From: Camarhynchus parvulus
Lineage: Eukaryota > Chordata > Aves > Passeriformes > Thraupidae
Direction of reading: 5' to 3'
Assembly: GCF_901933205.1 (NCBI RefSeq)
Contig: NC_044572.1
Coordinates: forward strand, 20,298,501 to 20,362,500
Length of the DNA stretch: 64,000 bases
The translations under genes and the position numbers were made by a program. This document shows, piece after piece, positions 28,341 to 43,900 of the stretch (its first letter is position 1; every line of letters begins with the position of its first letter). Below the pieces are notes generated by a model. The model ran no database searches. It saw only the letters and a list, made by a program, of their open reading frames with translations, and was not told where the DNA came from.

Positions 28341-28410
28341 TTCATGGGTTGGATTTAATGATCTCAAAGGTCTTTTCCAGCCTAGTTAATTCTGTGATTC
28401 TGTGATTCCA
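28341..28410 (+). mobile_element. CR1 LINE 3'-end fragment
   Basis: It contains GGGTTGGATTTAATGATCTC, AAAGGTCTTTTCCAGCC and the terminal octamer repeats ATTCTGTGATTCTGTG. It lies in the 3' flank or UTR of the MRC1-like gene, antisense to it. Confidence 0.85.
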
Positions 28411-28790
28411 ATCATAGTCTAGATACCACTGAAGTAACACACAGGGAAAAATAATTTAAAGTAATGAGTAATGATTTCCCGTGTGTGTAAAACGGGAGAA
28501 TTTTTGCACTAAGCTAAATAAAGTTATTTTCAAATAGTAAATATCTGTCAGACTTTCCCCATAACACTTCTGGAGCCATCTTTTCAGCCATGCCCATTTA
28601 TGTGAAAAACACATATACACTCCCCAGACTAAACAACTCTGTAACACTTTGGAAGGAATTTTGAAAGATGTGTGTGTATTTGAGAAGAAAGGAGACTATT
28701 GCCTGGGTAGGAAAACACAAAGTTGGGGTAAGATTTCACTGATTTATAGCCTGTTTTTTGGTAGTTGGATCACATGGGCATTTGGTCAGA

Positions 28791-28990
28791 CTACATGTCT
28801 GAATGTGTGTCTTTTACTTGAATATCCACAGTTGCTTCTGATCCACTCATTCTGGTTGAAATATGTGGCAAGTTTTGTCTTTTCCTCCTCAAGCAGAAAT
28901 AAATTACACTTCCAGCTCCAGCTATAGAAAGGGCTAGAAGAACGAACAGCCAAATGATGCCAGCAGAAAGTACTTTCTCCATTTTCTCTT
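28791..28990 (-). CDS. MRC1: MRC1-like exon 30: transmembrane helix, cytoplasmic tail, stop
   Basis: Residues 1377-1442, then TAG at 28791-28793. The hydrophobic helix runs from [19 protein letters not shown] to VIYFC and is followed by the stop-transfer cluster LRRKRQ. The tail of about 32 residues ends in VKDTHSDM and contains no tyrosine. Human MRC1 has a FENTLYF internalisation motif and ends in NEHSVI; neither is seen here. Confidence 0.93.
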
Positions 28991-31900
28991 CTGTAAGGAT
29001 ATACAATGGAACAAAGGTTAAAAGATTTCAGAATGTAGTAATAAATGAGACTTCTATAACAAGAAAGCAAAAAAAAAAAAAAACGGTATGCATGTAGATT
29101 TCCAGTTCAACATGTGCTTTGTTTTGGTTTTTTTTTAATGAATACAAAACAAAATCTATTTAAATCTGATCAAAGCCCAGTATTAAAAAGATAAACATAA
29201 AACTAAATCAATATTTACTTCAGTATACCCTCTATATCCTATATTGAGATACAGAGTAAACCTTTATGGACTTTTTATTTTTAAACACTCTCAAAACATA
29301 CTGTGAAACTATTTAATTATATTCCTGTTTTATTTTAGCATGCTCTTATTATTATACTTAAAAAGAAGTATGCTTACCTGTATTTTCTGTTGACATTTCT
29401 TTCCTTTCAGGAGCTTTTGAAAGGAAAAAAAATGCTTTTACCGAATGCTTTTAAAAAAAGGCATTTCAAAGTTCCTGAGTACCAGTGTTTCTGACAATTC
29501 CCCCTGAATTCATGTGTTGGTGACAGTCACTCTTCCAGAGGGATGGAACTAAGCATATGTAAAACTCTAGTAGGTTGATTTGGTCTTTCATCCTAAGAGC
29601 GTCTGATTTCCTCAGTCATGACACCCAAAACAACATGCAGAGACAGACTTCTGTTATTTCAAAAAGTGTTTTCAAATATGTTTATTTCTGAGAATCTCCC
29701 CACAGTATCCTTAGTTTTTTTAAGGTATTTCCTGAACGAGGTCTTGAGTGTTAGCAGTGCATCGTGAGCATTTTACCTGAGCTGAAAAGACTTTCCTATT
29801 GTTGTAGCCCCTTCTGTCAGAGACAACTATTCCATGTGGATGTAGCTCCTATGGTAGTTGCTCTTCCTGAACTTAGCAGGTAATACAAAGGTGAACAGAA
29901 ACATGAAGTGCAACCAAACAAAATGTCCACATTCTGGACTACTTTGATTTAATCTCAGTTGGTAAACTAATTTATGCATTTTCTTATAGATGATAATTTT
30001 TCTACCAGGATACTACCAGTATTTTACTAAATATGATTCTACCATACTGTAGATAAAGAATGCCACAAGAATGTTTGCCATGCTATTCCTGTAATTCATC
30101 AGATCAGTGGTCAGTAAGGAAAGGAATCACCAATTCCAGCATTTCTACAAGACAGTTTGCATTGCACTCATCAGAATAAGATTTTGTTTGAGAATACATT
30201 CAGCTGAAATTAGACAAAGTGTTGCTTTTGAGCTTAGCTTTCACCTAAACTCAGGGGCCTGAAGTATTTATGATGGCTGCACAGTGCTGACGGTAGTTTT
30301 AGAGGACATAGGGGAGGTGCAGCCTTCTGAGAAGGCAGTCAGAAACCATGTGGGGCTTGCCAGTATTTAGGCAGCCATTAGAGTCAATTGGTTTTGCACA
30401 CAGAGTATTTCACATTTCTGTGTTGTACAATGAAAATACATAATTAGACATTAAACTTAACATATTAGAAATGCTACTTACTTTTATTTTTTTTACAGAT
30501 ATATCCTTTTTTGAAAGAACAGAGGTTGGTGTTCCAGGAGCCAGATAATGCACATAATTCTCCACAGTCTTTAAGCCTTTGCTTTGATGGCTCTCCCAAT
30601 TGCCAGTTGACAAAATCCATTGCAGATTTATCTGTCCATACCCACCGTCCTAATATTAAAAATTAACATGTATGTATAAAATGCATTGATCTAGGCAAAT
30701 ACGAGTTGTAATGGAGAAAACAAAAATTTATAACATGCATAGCCAGTTAAATGTTTCAAACATAATTTTAAGCATATTTACTCATAATTTGAAATAAACT
30801 TTGTGTAATTTTTATATAGATAGATGTACTTTCAAGTCTACAAAGTTGATTTCTTTTTAACATAACATGAAATTTTGTTTGATAGGGTAATGGGATGAAA
30901 GATATTACCTCTGTCATTTTTCTTTAGCCCTACCCAAAAGTTCAGTGATTTTCCATGGAGTATCCTAATGGTTTCTGACAGAAAGTTTGTTTCACTATAG
31001 TCTCCTACTGATACCAAATCAGCACCTGAAAAAATATTAAGGAACACATCACAGTGGGTCATTTTCTTAGAGCTCAAGTCAATAAACACATAAAAGATAT
31101 GCAAAAGTATATAAAAGACACCAACTCTTGTATTATTCACTAGTCTTATTGTGGGTATTATATCACTGTATGGTATTTTTTTTGAGCATGACTGTTTGTT
31201 GTATGGATGCAAATCTGCACAAAGATATGCATTTTCTGAAATTTTCTGGATTTTTTTAGTCTTTTCTATTTTAGAGAAGAACAATTGCTCTCCTGTAATA
31301 CTTTTTGGACAAGCCTGACCACATCCCAGATTGTGGTGCTAGTAAGCTGAAACAGGTACATGTGATGTAGTCACCACCATGCTTCTTGCCACTACAGCTT
31401 TGTCCCTCATTGGTGGCTAGGCAGCAGTTTTGGCAGTGCCTGATGATAACAGGTTAGGTAGGATGTGTCAGCAGATGGAGGTTGCAGTCCAGAAGATGTC
31501 CAGAAGTTGATTTATAATTGTCATGTGCCCTGGCATTGGAAATACACAAGGCTGTGTTGAGAGTACAAGGAAATGACCATCTTCCTGGCCTGGCCAGTGG
31601 GTAACAGGCAGGCAAAAGTGTAGGAATTTAGAACACAGAGCAGTGTCCAATTGTAACCTTTCATCCTGCTTATTAGTGCAATGTTTACTTTTTGTAGTAA
31701 TTATGTGATTTAACTTTCTACAAAACCACTCCAGGAATTCTGTTGCTGTACAGCTGTGACAAAATGACTTTACAAAGCTGTTTTTTCTGTTTACTCAGTT
31801 ATAGGTCAATGTTTTCAGATATATGAGGAAGTGCCTTTGGAAATGTATAGGATGTTTCTTATTCTTACTCACACTGAAATATGTGTTGCATTGCACCCTT

Positions 31901-34900
31901 TCTCAGAAATGTGGAGCAATGTGTCTTTTCCCTTCCCTGATGAAGGTATTGCTCTTCTTTCCATGGGGGCAGCATGGGGCTGTTCCAGAGCAGGAACTTC
32001 ATGGCTGGGTGTGTTTTACTGGTCCATGAAATATAAGCATCTCATTTGTTGTCCAGCCACTGAGATCCACTTAATGACCTGTGCCCTGTAACTAACAAAC
32101 ACAACTATCCTATGACTTTGTGTCTCCTAGATTGCACTGCATGTGGCATCCCTTTTGCTTGGGGAAGGGAAAGCCAATGCTGCAGCCTGTGTCTTAGTGG
32201 GTCTGTAAAAGTGTTTATTTCCCTATCTAATTTTTTTTTTTGCCATAAAACTAGTAGGAATTTAATATTTTTGAGGTATTTAGGTATTGAGTATATATAC
32301 TCATATTTCACCTGATATTTGAGATATGAGATGCTGCTGTCTCTGACAAAAGTTACATTTATTGTGCAAAAGCATGCTCGGAAAAGCAACCAAAAAAAGC
32401 ATTAAATGTGAAGTTTTAAATTAATTTGAGGTTTGCTTAGCAATATTATCCATTATTTTATGTGTTTAATTACATCATCAATCTTTCTAAGACTAAACAC
32501 TCACCTAGTCGGGCACATTCCTCGTGAGCTTGAGACCAGCTTCTTTTCTTGGAGGCCTCAAAGTAATAGCAGTGTCCAGAGAAAGGTATCCAGGATTTGT
32601 GTCCTCTTGATTCAGGGCATTTTCCAGGAAGTTGTGGGGGTTCAGTAGGAGCCGTTACTGATAAGAGATCAGGTAGTTGGAGTCCAGCTATTTTATTTAA
32701 CTTGTTTTTCCCTTTATGCTAGTATGACAAAACTAATGTTAGGTTTGTAATTTTAGAGGAAATTAGGTCTGTTCTAAGAAGAGCTTGAATATGGTTCTGA
32801 CTTTCTGTTTGGGACAATATTTTCCTTCATATTTATTTATCAATGTGATTTGACCATATCAAAACCTTATAAAACCTTACAGTAGAAACTGTGATTGTTA
32901 ATGAAAGTGTTGGTATAACTAAACATAGCTTGCAGGACTTTATTAAACTGCATCCTGCATGCATTCCGTGGTCACTTATATAATAGGAAGATTTTGGATG
33001 GGTAGATAAATACAAAATCTGCCAAATTACGTTTTCTTCCTGTAAGTCTTCTACAGTCTGTTGCTTTCCCCTAAGGAATACTTAGCTCTCAAATGAGATT
33101 TCCAGAACCATGAAGTGAAAAGAGACATTATATATGAATTTTGAGGTTTTTTGTCGTATTAAAACATCTTAGAACATAATTTGTCATGTAACTTATGATT
33201 GAAGATCTTCCATAAAGTTGAAAAATCCAAGAATATAGCTAAAATTTGAGTGTAGCATGTCACTATTTATACTTATTTCCATATAAATTATACAAGATTG
33301 TGCTTTCCAAGGGGTTATTTACTTCATCTTTGTGCTCACAGGTGACATGAAGCTGATATATTGTTTTTGACGGGTATTAGTCCTGTCTGTTCTTAGCAAG
33401 CTGTAGTGATGGAGATTTTGCTGATCTGTCCAGAATATTTATTAAAGACTTCTGTACTGATAAAATCAGAAGGTTTTCCTTGCTGTATTTAAGTCTGTTA
33501 CCCCTTTCCCTCTCATATCAGACGCATAGAAAAATTAAATTCCATTCTGTAAGGCTCATTTTTTAATATTTAGTGTTGATAATATGGTTTCTCTTAGTCT
33601 TTGGTGTCTTAGTTTTTGTCCAACTCCAATATTTTCTTTAAATCATTGTTTCCCGGTGATCTGGAAACGCAAGTTGACCAAGAAGCTTTTCAAACTTTGG
33701 TACCCCAAACTGGATACAGAATTTCCTATAATGCCTAATAAAAACAGATCTTATAGCAAGTGAATTACTTTTCCTACTAGGATGAATAGTTAAAAAAAGT
33801 GAATATTCAATCCTTTGGTTGTTAGGATTTTGGTAATTACTATGAATCAACTTTTGGAAAGAATTCATGTCAATATTTAGAACTAGTTAGGTAATCCTGT
33901 CTTCCTGTATACTGGTGTATTAACAAAGTATTTTTCCAGTGGCTTATTGCACTATACAGCCTCTAGTCAAGATGCATGTATGGAGTTACTCACCATCTGA
34001 TTTTTTACAGACAGAGAAGAATTTTTCCTCACAAGAAGCTGTCTTCCAGGTGCCATCAGTGTCTAGGTAGACACATGCTAATGTCTGCTTTGGTTCTCCA
34101 CTGGCCCACTTGCTGTAAACTAAACTCCACCTGTCAGTCCATTGATACTTGCCATTGGTCTGGAAGTAAAATCTATATGGTAATTTCATGTTTGCTTACA
34201 GTGACACAGCTACTATACAGGATCCTCAAGAGGACTCTCACATAACCTGTGTAGACTCATCTGCTTACTAGTGCCTCTTCTTAGCTTGTAAATGCTAACT
34301 GACTAAAATGTACACTGTCTGTCATCCACAAATGTGAGTGCCTCCAAAAATATCTAACATTAATTCAGAGCATTTTTTAAGCTTTGGGAAATGGAAGGGA
34401 AAAAAAGGGGGGCATGAGAGAAGGCATAAAAAGAGGAGTCAGATAAGATACCTTTTTTATATGACCACCCAAACATCTGCATGGAGAATGGGAGTGTGTG
34501 TAGGAGTGCTCTTAAGGAGCTCTGATCACCATTGCTTTTGTTGTAGTTGTCGTGACTGTGATTCATGATGAAGAGTGTAGCCTGTCAAAACACACCTACC
34601 ATCCAAATGTTCACCCTCTCCTGTCATACAACTGATGTAGACATCTCACCAACAGAAGGGATTATTTTTCCATAATATTCTAACTTCTAATGGAAGCAGT
34701 TACGCCAACTGTATTTTCAAATTAAAAAAAATACAGCCATGGTCAATATATACCATATGATATAGCCTCAATATTCCTTTTACTAGTATTTACCCCAGTT
34801 TCTGTTCACATCTGTAGCTTGCTATTGCTACCATAAATAAGACCACTCTAGTGAAATGTGTGAGCATAAACACACACATACAAATGGTTCCTTGTCAGGT

Positions 34901-37900
34901 GACAGGTGTGTGACCTCTGATACCTTGTCACTGATCACTGAGGTACATAAACATATGGCAGGAGGGCAGGATGTACATTGTGCCTGGAATCACTTTTAGA
35001 TTAAGATCAGCTTAAAATATAGGAAATTTTACAATTTATATCTGAGATACTTTAAATGACTCCAAACAACGCACTGCACTGTTGTATACTGGTTGTACAG
35101 GAACATTTCCTTGTGCTAAAGGAAATCTCTACTGTATGAGTCTTATTTGAAGATTTCCAGCGTAAATGGCTGTTACATTGATGTAACTTGCTGTTTTCAG
35201 CACTACACTGGCAGAAATCCCAGTGGGCAACAAGATGAGAGCATGAAGTAAAATCAGGTTTTGTCAGCCTGTGTGTATGCAATGCCTTTGTTCTTACCCT
35301 GTTGCTGTTAAGACCAATCCACAGAGGCTCTCCATATTCCTTTGCAAGTAGGAGCAACAGTGCCTGGCTATGTGGGTCTAAAATGCTGGCAAGTTCTGAG
35401 GCATTGCTATTGCAGTTTTGGTGTGCTTCCTCCCAGTTCATTTTGGAATGGGTGACAGAATAGCTAATCCCACTGGAAGGGGCAAAAGCAAAGTCCTGCG
35501 CTGTTGCTGATGATTTAAAAAGTTCAGGATCTGTAGGAAAAAGGAAAAAAAAAAGCCCCATGAGCAGTTAAATCTGGAGTCACATATTTGACTTGAGGAA
35601 CTGAGTAACATCTTCACATCTTCATTATTTATGAACCTAATATAAAATTACTAATGGAATGGAACATCTTCTTAGCTGCTTATAATTAAATAAAACATCA
35701 AAACAACAGTTCTGATAAAAGAAATGTATTTTCAACCTCTGACAATTTTGAATCAGTAAATGCACAGTATTTTACATTGCAGAGGTAAATTTACCCCATC
35801 ATACAAAAATAACACACCTGTCCTGCCTGCTTTTAAAATACTCTTTGCAGCTTAATGACTATCAGGTGTTTATGGATAATGTTAAACGTACTAGTTTTGA
35901 TGCCCTACAGATCCTCATGAACATATGTAATTAAAATTGTTTGGGCTTCATCTGTTAAATCGTACTTTTAAAAATAAAATAATTTTCTTTTCCCATATTC
36001 TGCTATGTTCTCTAAAAAATATTGCTAAGTAATATTGGGAGGCAAGATGGGCCCTTAGGTTTTACTGATCCTTTACCTAAAAACCAAAACAAAATGAAAC
36101 AAACTAAAACTAAACTGAAATAAAGTGTGTTAAACAAGAAAATTTGTTTTAATCCTTATGTTATTATTTTCAAGATTAACAGTACAGAACTCACCACTAT
36201 TCTTCTGGCATATATACCCTCTGTACTTATAACACTCCTCATTGTTCCATTTTCCTGTGTCATCAGCAGGACCTCTCTTCAGAGAAACACAGTCAAACTG
36301 TTGGAAGTAAGGAAAAGAATATTCATACCTATTAGAAGTTATAAAACAGAGTACTATAACTGAGTCGTTTCAGGTCTGGGTTTTTGTTTTTGTTTTTTTT
36401 TTTGTTCTGGTGTTGTAGGGTGTGTTACAACTCTAGAAATACCTCTCATTCATCGTTCTCTGTCCTTTCTGACCTCCCTTGTGGTGGCCAGTTCCCCTGT
36501 TGTACACTGTTCAGCTCAGCCTGCTTGTTCATTTAGGTATTTTCCAGGAGAAGTACTTGAAAGACGTTATTATTTTCAAAAACTTTCTTCCACATTATCT
36601 ATCCCAACTACTGGGTGACTATCAGCAAGGTTTTGAATAAGAATGAAATAGAGGTTATACTTTGTATTTCACTTGCAAAGACAGCTAGAAATAGTGCTGA
36701 TTCTTGACAAAATCACCTAGATGACAGTCCTTGGCAGAGCTCTCATCAGCTCTGATTCTTAGAATTTCTCCTTCAGCCACATGAGATCAACTTAAGAAGC
36801 TGAAATTTATTACAAGTTTATTACAAGCTGCAATCTCCTCTGATAAGCTGCCATGGAGTAATTGTTGGGCCTTTGAAAAGGATCCTCTGAAGGAGAGAGG
36901 ATTAGTGTCTTGAAGGTGAAGGAGAAAAACAAGATGTACCTTTGCACATTTTTTTTCCCTGCTTGATATTTGCTAGTGTTATTAGAGCTGCAGTGGAGCT
37001 ATGGTTTGTGCAGTGCAGTGTCATTTATGTCTTCCTGCATGCCTTGACCAATGGCTACATGGGGAAGAGCAATATGAATTGACTCAGGTGTAGATTAAGC
37101 TGGTTGCCCAGATCCCTGACTTCTCTAAAGGTATGGATACAAAAATGGTGGGAGAATGGACAGTGAGTGGAATGATACATTGTGAAGGGTGAGTTTGGAA
37201 AGCAAGATATAGAAATAAATAGAAGATAGGCAATGTGGCTGTGCAAATCAGTCTGTATTGGTATGGTTATGTAGAATGCTATTTTATTTACAGCATTTGA
37301 GGTTTAGTTTAAGCACTAGCTGTGGAGAGGATTTGATGGACTTAGAAAGTAGTTGACATCTATTGGCCCCTAGTAATTCAATTACAATTTTAAAATGGGA
37401 AAAGGTTAAAATGCTTAAACTCTTTCTTCTTGCATCCTCTTCTCCTTCCTTCATAGAAATGAAAGTAATTGTGTGTTGACTTCTAAAATTCTAATGTGGC
37501 ATTTATAGTCTCTGAAAAATTAACAATTTAATTTGAAAAAGAAAGTAACTTTGCTAACTTTATTCAATATATCCAATCTTTTATTCAATCTGTCCGTTGC
37601 TGCAATTTTGCGAAATACTTTGACAACATTACAGCAATGCCATTTTATGCGATGAAATAGCTAGAATACTCAAACAGTGAAAGGTTTTATGTCTAGTCCC
37701 AGAGTAAAGATAGATGACCAACCAATGCAGAAGGCTGGGGCAAGATCTGCAGCGAAGTGAGCTGCTTACTGGGGGTGGTATTGCTCCTCAGATTTAGACT
37801 TGATGGCAAACACTAAGCAATATTTACCTGTTGCCGATTTTGGCCATCTTCTGGATGCAGACTGTCATACAAAATAGGTTCTACAAGTTTTGGGGAACCT

Positions 37901-40900
37901 TTAGCCCAGTTTGTATATGAGACAGCACTTCCATCAGACCAAACAAAGTTGAGTTCACTGAGCAGATCATTCAAGCCAATCCAAAGATCATTTGAAGCAT
38001 CCTTCAAATGGTATGTGAGAAAAGCTAGAATAAAAAGCCAACAGAGGAGAAAATTATTGTGTTACATGATCAGTCAAGACATCAACTCATAAACAAATAC
38101 TTAACTGTTTTTTTCATTAAAATCTTATAAAAACATTTTAATTATATTTGATCAAAAATTTACCTGATTTCATGATTTCAAGGTTATGCCAAGCCCTTAC
38201 CCATGAAAAATCTCAAAGAGTCCAAGTATTAGGGAACAATGAAGCAAGATTGGAAAGAGGAAAGAAAAAAAAAACCTCTCTGACCACCATGATATCTAAA
38301 GAGTTCACTTATTTCAGCAGTCAGGATGAGCTACTTGACTGATGGAAATATGTACAGCTGCAAATGGAAGCCAGGGAACACAGGCAAGGTAAAAATATGC
38401 CTTTCTCTGACATTATACTAAATCAAGTTGTAGAATTTAGGCAGAGGTATAGAAGCACATCCCATTCTATTTCTGGCAAAAACAGACTGTATTCTGGTTT
38501 TTTCTCTGTGCCTAAAGCCATAAATGTCAGATCCAGATTTTTAATTTTATCTTAATTCATGCCTATAAATAATGCAAGATACTTTGCATGCAACATGAAG
38601 AAGCAATCCTTAGCATGACTAGCATGCCCCAAACAGATTGTTCAGTTCTAAAAACACTTCATGCCATGGCCATATAATTATAATTTGAATACACAAATTA
38701 CAAAAAGCATATATTTACATACTGACACTTGCCTTCTTTGCAGGAAATGTCCACTGTATACAGAGTAAAGGCTCTCTATTACCTAAAGGGCTGTTGCACT
38801 ATACCTTGAACTTGTTCATTAGGTATGCTTGCCAAGTCTCCTCCAAGGCTCATGCAAACTCTTCTTCCTCTACCCCAGTTATCATAGCCAGAGCCAAAAA
38901 ATTTGTAACACTAGGGAAAAATAAGTATAGACTGTTAGAGTGACAGGACAAAGAATTTAGGTATGAATTACACTAGTTTAAGTAAAAACCAGCCTAATTC
39001 AGACCCCCAAAATATTTTTTTCAGTTAACTTGGATCTGGAGCCAAATCAAAACCATATACAAGTTTTAAATTTGCTCTCTGTCTTTCTGCAAGGGATTGA
39101 GAAAGTCACGACAAAACTCAAATAGCTATTTAGAAACCACAGTAGGAGTCTGATGAGAATCTAATGTTTTAACTAACTCAGAGATTTCTAGAAACCATCC
39201 ACCACCACAAGACAAAGTTCTAACTGTAGGAAAAGCCCAGCCCAGGTGTGGAGTTGCTGGAACTTTCTGAAAACCCTTTTTGACCTGGTGTCTGTGGTCA
39301 GAGTACTCCTGCGTCTATTCAGCCTTCTTCATTATACAGATCTCTCATTAATGGAAGTATGTGACTCATTTCATCAAAACTGTGTAGCCATCACATTACC
39401 AATACATATTCACCCTCAAAGGTTCTGATAATTACCAGTGTGCCTCATGTGCCCTCCATGTTTGCAGCTCACCCTCTGCTTTGCAGCTCATCCTCTGCTC
39501 TGTGTCATGACAGTAGCACAGTCAGAGAATTGTCTTGCAAGGTTTGTGGAAATAACTTTGATGACTGTAACCTAGCATAAAATCACCTGCTGTGATATCT
39601 GTATGTATTAGGAAAGAGAGCCCTCACTTATTAAGCACATCAAGTTCATCCCTTTTGGGGAAGAGGCAAGCATTACATTGAAGTCTGTTTAGAAAAAAAT
39701 TGTCTTATTTCTGATTTGTTCCATCTCAAATGACTGATTTTGTGCTATGCCCAGTGCTTTCAGATGAATTCAGTTCTTCCATTTTTTGAAACATATATAC
39801 AATGTAACTGTTTTCCCAATATGCGTCAGGTGACCACTTCTCAAAAAAACAATTAAACATCTGTAAACCCATCATTTTGCAGTAATTAGCCAATGGGTTC
39901 CTTTTTTAATGCAACTAACAAAACATATCTGAGAGACAAAAGGCCTCAAGTGTATCTTTAAGTATCTTCCCAAGCAGTAATATCATTGTGCTTAGATGAA
40001 AGTGTCATACCTGATTTTTAAATAAAATCCAACCTGCAGGACACCCTCCAGGAGCTGAAGGTACTGCTGGAGGAAGGGTTGCATTTATAAAACTTCTGTG
40101 CCTCTCACAGATGTAGCCATTGGAAAAACCACAGTTGACATCATTCCACAAGCCTGAAATCGATTAAAGTTTAGGTACTAAGACACTAAATAGGACTGAA
40201 ATTTGTGGGAAAGTGAACTGGTTTCTGAAGTTCAGAAGCAATCTGCCTGGGAATGTGGGATAACCTGCATTAGCTCAGCTCTACCTCCCACTGTCCCTGT
40301 ATACAGGGGCACTTTGGTCCTGCTGTTAGTGGGGGAGAAGTGACCAGATGAGGTGGCCTCTCAGTGAAACCCTCCCTAACAGCTTTGTTGCGCTGAAAGA
40401 TGCAAGTGTCAAATTATGCTGAATCAGTGAAAGCACTACAGAATGTGAAAATCTATATATGTTCTATTCCTTTGCTAACAATTCTCTTATTACTAAAAAT
40501 GTGATCTAATTATTAAAAAATAAGTTATAAAACTATTATTAGAAGTTCAAATACTTTTTATTATTAGGAAATATTTTCAATTCACTATTATCTAATTATA
40601 ATAATTTTAAAAAATAATTGCTGTTGATTTGAATTGAACATTTTCTTTGTGCAGCTGAAACACCAGTGATGAAATTGCCACTGCATTTCCCATCAAAATC
40701 AATTTATTAGACTCTACTTTTATGGATAATATTGCCCCTGAAAAAACCTCGGATATAACAACTATTCTTTATAATATATCTTTCTCAAATTTCCTGGTAA
40801 AGAATGGGTGAAAACTGACAAGAGATTTTAAACAAACATTGGAAGAGCAGCAGGCATAAAATTACTTTACAAACCATAGTTGTGAAACTCACCATCTTTT

Positions 40901-43900
40901 TTATTTAGAACCACACAATTTTCTTGGGCACCTGCAAAGCTGGGCTCACCCGGTGCCCAAGCTGCATAATGCACTGGGCTTCCACTCATCCAGCTGAAAA
41001 AAAGAAGTGTTTGCTGAGACAATGTCCATGAAACCATTGAGAAAAATCTTCCTTAACATACTAAAAATATTTTTAAAAAATTACAGCCAAGTCCCTCTGT
41101 AAAACTCCCAGAGTTTCCATTAGGACTAAAAGACCTTATATAATGAAATCCCTGCATATAAAGTCAAAGACAAAAATACCTTTATTTTTAACAGATATTG
41201 CCAACATATTCATAGCACACAAAATTTCCATTTAGAACTGTGTTTGTACAGTGTAGTTTAACCAAGGGAGAGCACACATTCCAACCAGCATTATCACTCT
41301 CTGAATCTGCATCTAACTCTTTTTCAGTGGTTTCCAAAAGGAAATTTGGCAATACAATACTCCTACAACTGCTCTTATGGATCTTGATGTAGCTTATTTA
41401 CCTACCTGAACTGTCGATCAGCATTCTGGATTAATCCTATGAGATATGAATTCAGTTTTCCATTTTTTAAGATCTAAGCATAAAAATATATTTTTAATTA
41501 GAGTTTTATAATATTTATTAGTCATCAAATACAGAAAAAAAGTGTAAATATTTTTCTACAGAAGCAAATAAATGAATACATATTCTTTAAATGATTGTGC
41601 GCAGTCACCTGAGATACCGTACAACTTATAGTTTTGCTTTATTATTATTTTTGTTGATGCATTCCCATTTTTGGCTGAATTACTGCTAGGATCAAAGCTT
41701 TCAAAGTTCTGTTCTCAATTTAAGAAGAAAAAGTCATAGGAGACTTGAGAAAAACATTAAGTATAAAATTTTTGATCCTTTTCTGGTTGTAAGCAGCTAT
41801 GTAATTGTTGTGTCTCAAGCTGTCTGAGCTCTCCACCTGTCACATCCTTTCCCACACAATAAAAGCAAACATCTACTAGTGTGGCTCAGAAAGGTGGTTG
41901 TATGGCTATGTTGGTATTAGCAAACCAAGTAGGATTATGGCAGAGGTTTGAGGTACCCTCCATGCTATTAAGTTGTCAGCATTCACCTGCTGTGCTTTGG
42001 TTGTGGTACAGGAAAACTGATCCATGAAGAGTTGTTGGAATGATCAGTCTAACCTGGACCAGCCTTTCTTTGAAAAGCTGTTTTGGAGAGCAACGTGACC
42101 ATCAGGTAGGACCATCAAAGCTACCCTGGCAGTTGCCTGCCTGATCTATGTGCAACACTGGGTTCTAGTATATGATATTCAGAGTAGAGGCAACGACCCT
42201 GTCAGAAGAAGAGTTTTCTGAGAATACACCTACCCTGCCTGTTCATTGCTCCTTATGTATTTGCTCAGAACTCCATTCAGACTAAAATAGACAAGAATAT
42301 GCCCATCCTAGTAAACAGTAAATTCTTTTACATGTTTTGTTTTTTTCATAAAGTGAAGATTCATTTTGTAGAATAAATATTTTTTCATGGAATATTTAAA
42401 CCAAATCCTAAGAAAATTTAAGCAATAGTACTATTTGGTAAAAGTGGTAATATTATGCAGCAAGCCCATTCTTCCGTACTTCACAAGCAGAGGATATGTA
42501 CAAAGGGTATATAAGCAATGTGGTGTATAACACAACAAAATCTCCCCTTACGTATTTCCACACAAATTTTCTTTCACTATTATTTCCAATAGTAGCAAGA
42601 TTTCCGTGATTGTTTCTGCAGAATGTTCTGGCTTTCTCCATAGAGGTCTTTTCTGGGCTGAAAAAATATTGTTTGTCTCCTTTTACAATCCAGCCATCTT
42701 CTGTGACTTCATATGCTGCAACACAGAAGAGAAATCTCTGCATTCTTCTCAGTCCTTAGGCAAAGCTGGTGGTGCTACATTGCACCACCCTTCAGGTAAG
42801 TGAAAATAAACAGAAGCTTACTGGTAGAAGGGCCCAGAGGTTCTGGTTTCAAGGGTGTCCCTGTAATGAAATGGGATTAAAAAAAAGATGTAAAATATTT
42901 CCCAAATATTGAGCCAGTAAAAGTGTTCAATTACTGGAAATTATTTTAATGTCTATTAACTTTTCACATTTTACGTATTCAATGCAGAATATAATTATAT
43001 GATATCTTTGGTGCAAAGTTAAAAATGGATGCTTGGTGAATAAAAGATGCATTACAGGCCTACATCTCTGTCTTGGTAGATTTTTGATAAGTGCATCTTG
43101 AATATCTTGAATATTGCCTAAATTGGACGGCTGAAGTTAGTCTGAATGAATATTTGTTTCTGAAGGAACACTACATAGAGAAAATACTCCAATGTTGGTA
43201 GACTTTGAACAATTCTTTATGGACATTGTGTTGTATTTGAAAATTAGAATTTGAATACTATTTGAATTTTTTAAAAAAACTGCTTTTTTACATCTATTTA
43301 TATTTATAATATGTATTTATTATTTATATTTAACATTTTATTAGTATTTATTTTTTAGTTAAACTTTTTTCTGCGTAGCTGCCTTGACAAGAATTACATT
43401 ACCACTTTTTGAAAAATAAACAAAAAATTTCCACATCACATGGAGTGTGATATTGGAGAAATGTTTCTCTAAATATGCAAGGCCAAGAGCTATAAAAATG
43501 TAAAATAAATGTCACCTTTATAATCTCCAGGCCATCTGAATGGGGCTCTGAGCAACCTGGACAAAGGTTGGGGGTTGGAACTGGATGATCTTTAAGGTCC
43601 TTTCCAAGTCAAACCATTCTGTGATTCTGTGTTTTTTCCCACAGGAATTTATTGCAACGTTTGTGTTGCTGTATGTGTAATTACATTTTATTAAGTGTGT
43701 GAACATATGCTTGGGTTAAAAAAATATGTCAGCTTTTAAAAATAATCTATTGTATGATTGGTTACAACATTAAAAAGAAAATGGTTACAAGATTTAAAAG
43801 AAAAAAAACCCTAATATATCTGTTCTGGAAGTATGAAGTATTCTGTCTATTTCAGCATGCCATTCTGCACTGCTGCCTAATGATGACAATTTCTTCAGGC

